A stretch of 7,245 nt of DNA from CAIUPE01 sp046092445 (GTDB taxonomy: Bacteria > Pseudomonadota > Alphaproteobacteria > Rhizobiales > Beijerinckiaceae), in the NCBI GenBank assembly GCA_046092445.1, contig JBJTDR010000079.1, positions 1 through 7,245 of the forward strand, given 5' to 3'. The notes under the pieces were generated by a model. That model searched no databases, was not told the DNA's origin, and was given only the letters and a program-made list of their open reading frames with translations. Positions within the stretch are counted from its first letter, which is position 1. Every line of letters starts with the position of its first letter. Of this stretch, positions 6,736-7,245 are shown piece by piece. Made by a program: the position numbers and the translations under genes.

Positions 6736-6756
6736 GAGTAGCGAGTAGCGAGTAGC
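6736..6756. repeat. heptamer tandem repeat (GAGTAGC x3)
   Basis: Three perfect copies of GAGTAGC occupy 6736-6742, 6743-6749 and 6750-6756. A degenerate copy, GAATAGT, precedes them at 6729-6735. The array begins within ten bases of the nrdJ stop codon. Simple heptamer arrays such as this change length by slippage. Confidence 0.88.
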
Positions 6757-6799
6757 GGAGTTAGGGTATCGGGAATTAGCTATCCGCGCCCTGCCCTTG

Positions 6800-6813
6800 C
6801 CTGACTAGTCAGG
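6800..6813. repeat. 14-bp perfect palindrome
   Basis: CCTGACTAGTCAGG is fully self-complementary. It lies between the heptamer repeat and the terminator. It could be an operator for a dimeric regulator, but there is no promoter next to it that I recognise, so no function is assigned. Confidence 0.6.
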
Positions 6814-6821
6814 GAATATCC

Positions 6822-6851
6822 AAAGCGGAGCGAGAAATCTCTCCGCTTTTT
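6822..6851 (+). terminator. nrdJ: intrinsic terminator of nrdJ
   Basis: AAAGCGGAG (6822-6830) pairs perfectly with CTCCGCTTT (6841-6849), a 9-bp stem with a 10-nt loop, running into TTTTT at 6847-6851. It lies 95 nt after the nrdJ stop codon. On the other strand only TTT follows, so it appears to work mainly in the + direction. Confidence 0.87.
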
Positions 6852-6893
6852 CTGTTTGGGAAGCCCTCACCCGTCATTGCGAGGTGAAGAGTG

Positions 6894-6912
6894 GTTCTTG
6901 CAAAGCAAGAAC
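6894..6912. repeat. nested hairpin 1 in the palindromic element
   Basis: GTTCTTGC (6894-6901) and GCAAGAAC (6905-6912) form a perfect 8-bp stem with the loop AAA. It lies inside the left arm of the palindromic element. Confidence 0.7.
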
Positions 6913-6936
6913 GAAAAGCGCCGGTGACGCTTTTCG
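6912..6936. repeat. nested hairpin 2 in the palindromic element
   Basis: CGAAAAGCG (6912-6920) and CGCTTTTCG (6928-6936) form a perfect 9-bp stem with a 7-nt loop, sharing one base with the preceding hairpin. A TTTT run inside the 3' arm gives it a slight terminator look, but the run is paired within the stem. Confidence 0.7.
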
Positions 6937-7076
6937 AACGATGAACACGAAGCAATCCAGCTAATGTCGGTCGGTTGTCGCAAACGCCAGACGTTCACTG
7001 GATCGTAAGCCGCTCATCTTTCGCCAATCACCATCTGGATCGCGTCGCAAGCTCGCGATGACGAAAAACTACCCCC

Positions 7077-7244
7077 CTACCCAGCCCTCTTCCCGCCCTT
7101 TACCCCCAACTCCGCTAATCGGGCGTGGTAATGGTTGATTAAGGCTGACAGGAGTTCCTGATCGTCCAAAACCGCTTCTTCTACGGATAAATAGCTGTAT
7201 TCTACATGTTAGTCGAAAAAATCGACCTCGACACGGAAATACAA
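7077..7244 (-). pseudogene. possible C-terminal gene remnant with an in-frame stop
   Basis: On the - strand one frame enters from the right edge with LYFRVEVDFFD, meets TAA at 7209-7211, then runs open for 43 codons to TAG at 7077-7079. The 43-residue part includes HVEYSYLSVEEAVLDDQ and ELLSALINHYHARLAEL, a mix of acidic and amphipathic helical sequence that looks protein-like. No ATG follows the stop, though a TTG (VLDDQ) could start a 30-residue peptide. It may be the broken end of a gene converging on nrdJ, or chance. The product is not recognised, and the sequence to the right of the window would decide. Confidence 0.25.
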
Positions 7245-7245
7245 C

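Larger units (their letters stand above)
6872..7063. repeat. palindromic intergenic repeat element (MITE/REP-like)
   Basis: The outer ends CGTCATTGCGAG (6872-6883) and CTCGCGATGACG (7052-7063) are inverted repeats matching at 11 of 12 positions. Inner arms CGAAGCAATCCAG (6948-6960) and CTGGATCGCGTCG (7035-7047) match at 11 of 13. This is the layout of the CGTCATTGCGAG...GAAGCAATCCAG palindromic repeats that I recall as common between genes of many alphaproteobacteria. The left arm carries two extra hairpins. There is no transposase gene and no clear target-site duplication, so it would be a non-autonomous or decayed copy. Confidence 0.7.
6753..7117. repeat. outer inverted repeat flanking the nrdJ 3' region
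   Basis: TAGCGGAGTTAGGGTA at 6753-6768 reappears in reverse complement at 7101-7117 as TAGCGGAGTTGGGGGTA: ten identical bases, then one insertion and one change, then GGGTA. The two arms enclose the terminator and the palindromic element. This may be two facing copies of the same degenerate heptamer-type repeat rather than the ends of a mobile unit. Confidence 0.5.
6727..7245. other. repeat-rich region downstream of nrdJ
   Basis: These 519 nt hold no confident gene. In order they contain a heptamer tandem repeat, a 14-bp palindrome, the nrdJ terminator, a palindromic repeat element with nested hairpins, a C-rich stretch carrying an inverted copy of the heptamer-associated sequence, and a doubtful - strand reading frame at the right edge. 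Confidence 0.6.

Noticed and set aside
1..7245. CRISPR array, toxin-antitoxin pair, phage or defence genes
   Set aside because: No spacer-repeat pattern, no integrase or transposase, and no recognisable defence domain in any frame; the three confident genes are housekeeping.

Overview
The window reads as chromosomal DNA of an alphaproteobacterium, most likely Hyphomicrobiales (Rhizobiales, in the Brucella/Ochrobactrum/Rhizobium neighbourhood). The grounds are a moderately GC-rich base composition, a long cobalamin-dependent ribonucleotide reductase of the type typical of that order, and intergenic palindromic repeats of the CGTCATTGCGAG...GAAGCAATCCAG kind. This placement is inferred from sequence flavour, not from a database search. 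All three confident genes lie on the + strand.

Layout. Positions 1-195 are a short leader. Positions 196-1581 encode an exported M48 (BepA-like) zinc metalloprotease with a C-terminal TPR region. Positions 1607-2401 encode an exported DsbA/ScsC-like thiol-disulfide oxidoreductase, 25 nt downstream and almost certainly in the same operon. Positions 2402-3018 are a 617-nt intergenic region with a three-copy 11-bp tandem repeat, weak hairpins, a pair of predicted NrdR boxes 31 bp apart (the first overlapping a DnaA-box match) and a leader with small hairpins. Positions 3019-6726 encode NrdJ, the class II ribonucleotide reductase. Positions 6727-7245 hold a heptamer tandem repeat, a 14-bp palindrome, a strong intrinsic terminator, a roughly 190-bp palindromic repeat element with nested hairpins, an inverted copy of the heptamer-associated sequence, and a doubtful gene remnant on the - strand.

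How it works together. The first two genes form a periplasmic protein-quality unit. A BepA-like protease/chaperone next to a disulfide enzyme suggests outer-membrane protein maturation, possibly of disulfide-bonded clients such as LptD (inference). NrdJ makes deoxyribonucleotides from ribonucleotides with adenosylcobalamin. Its upstream region suggests repression by NrdR when dATP is plentiful, and possibly a link to replication through DnaA. No cobalamin riboswitch was recognised.

The window is mostly housekeeping. I see no new defence or mobile system. The most interesting material is regulatory and intergenic: the NrdR/DnaA site cluster, the nrdJ leader, and the repeat-rich 3' region.
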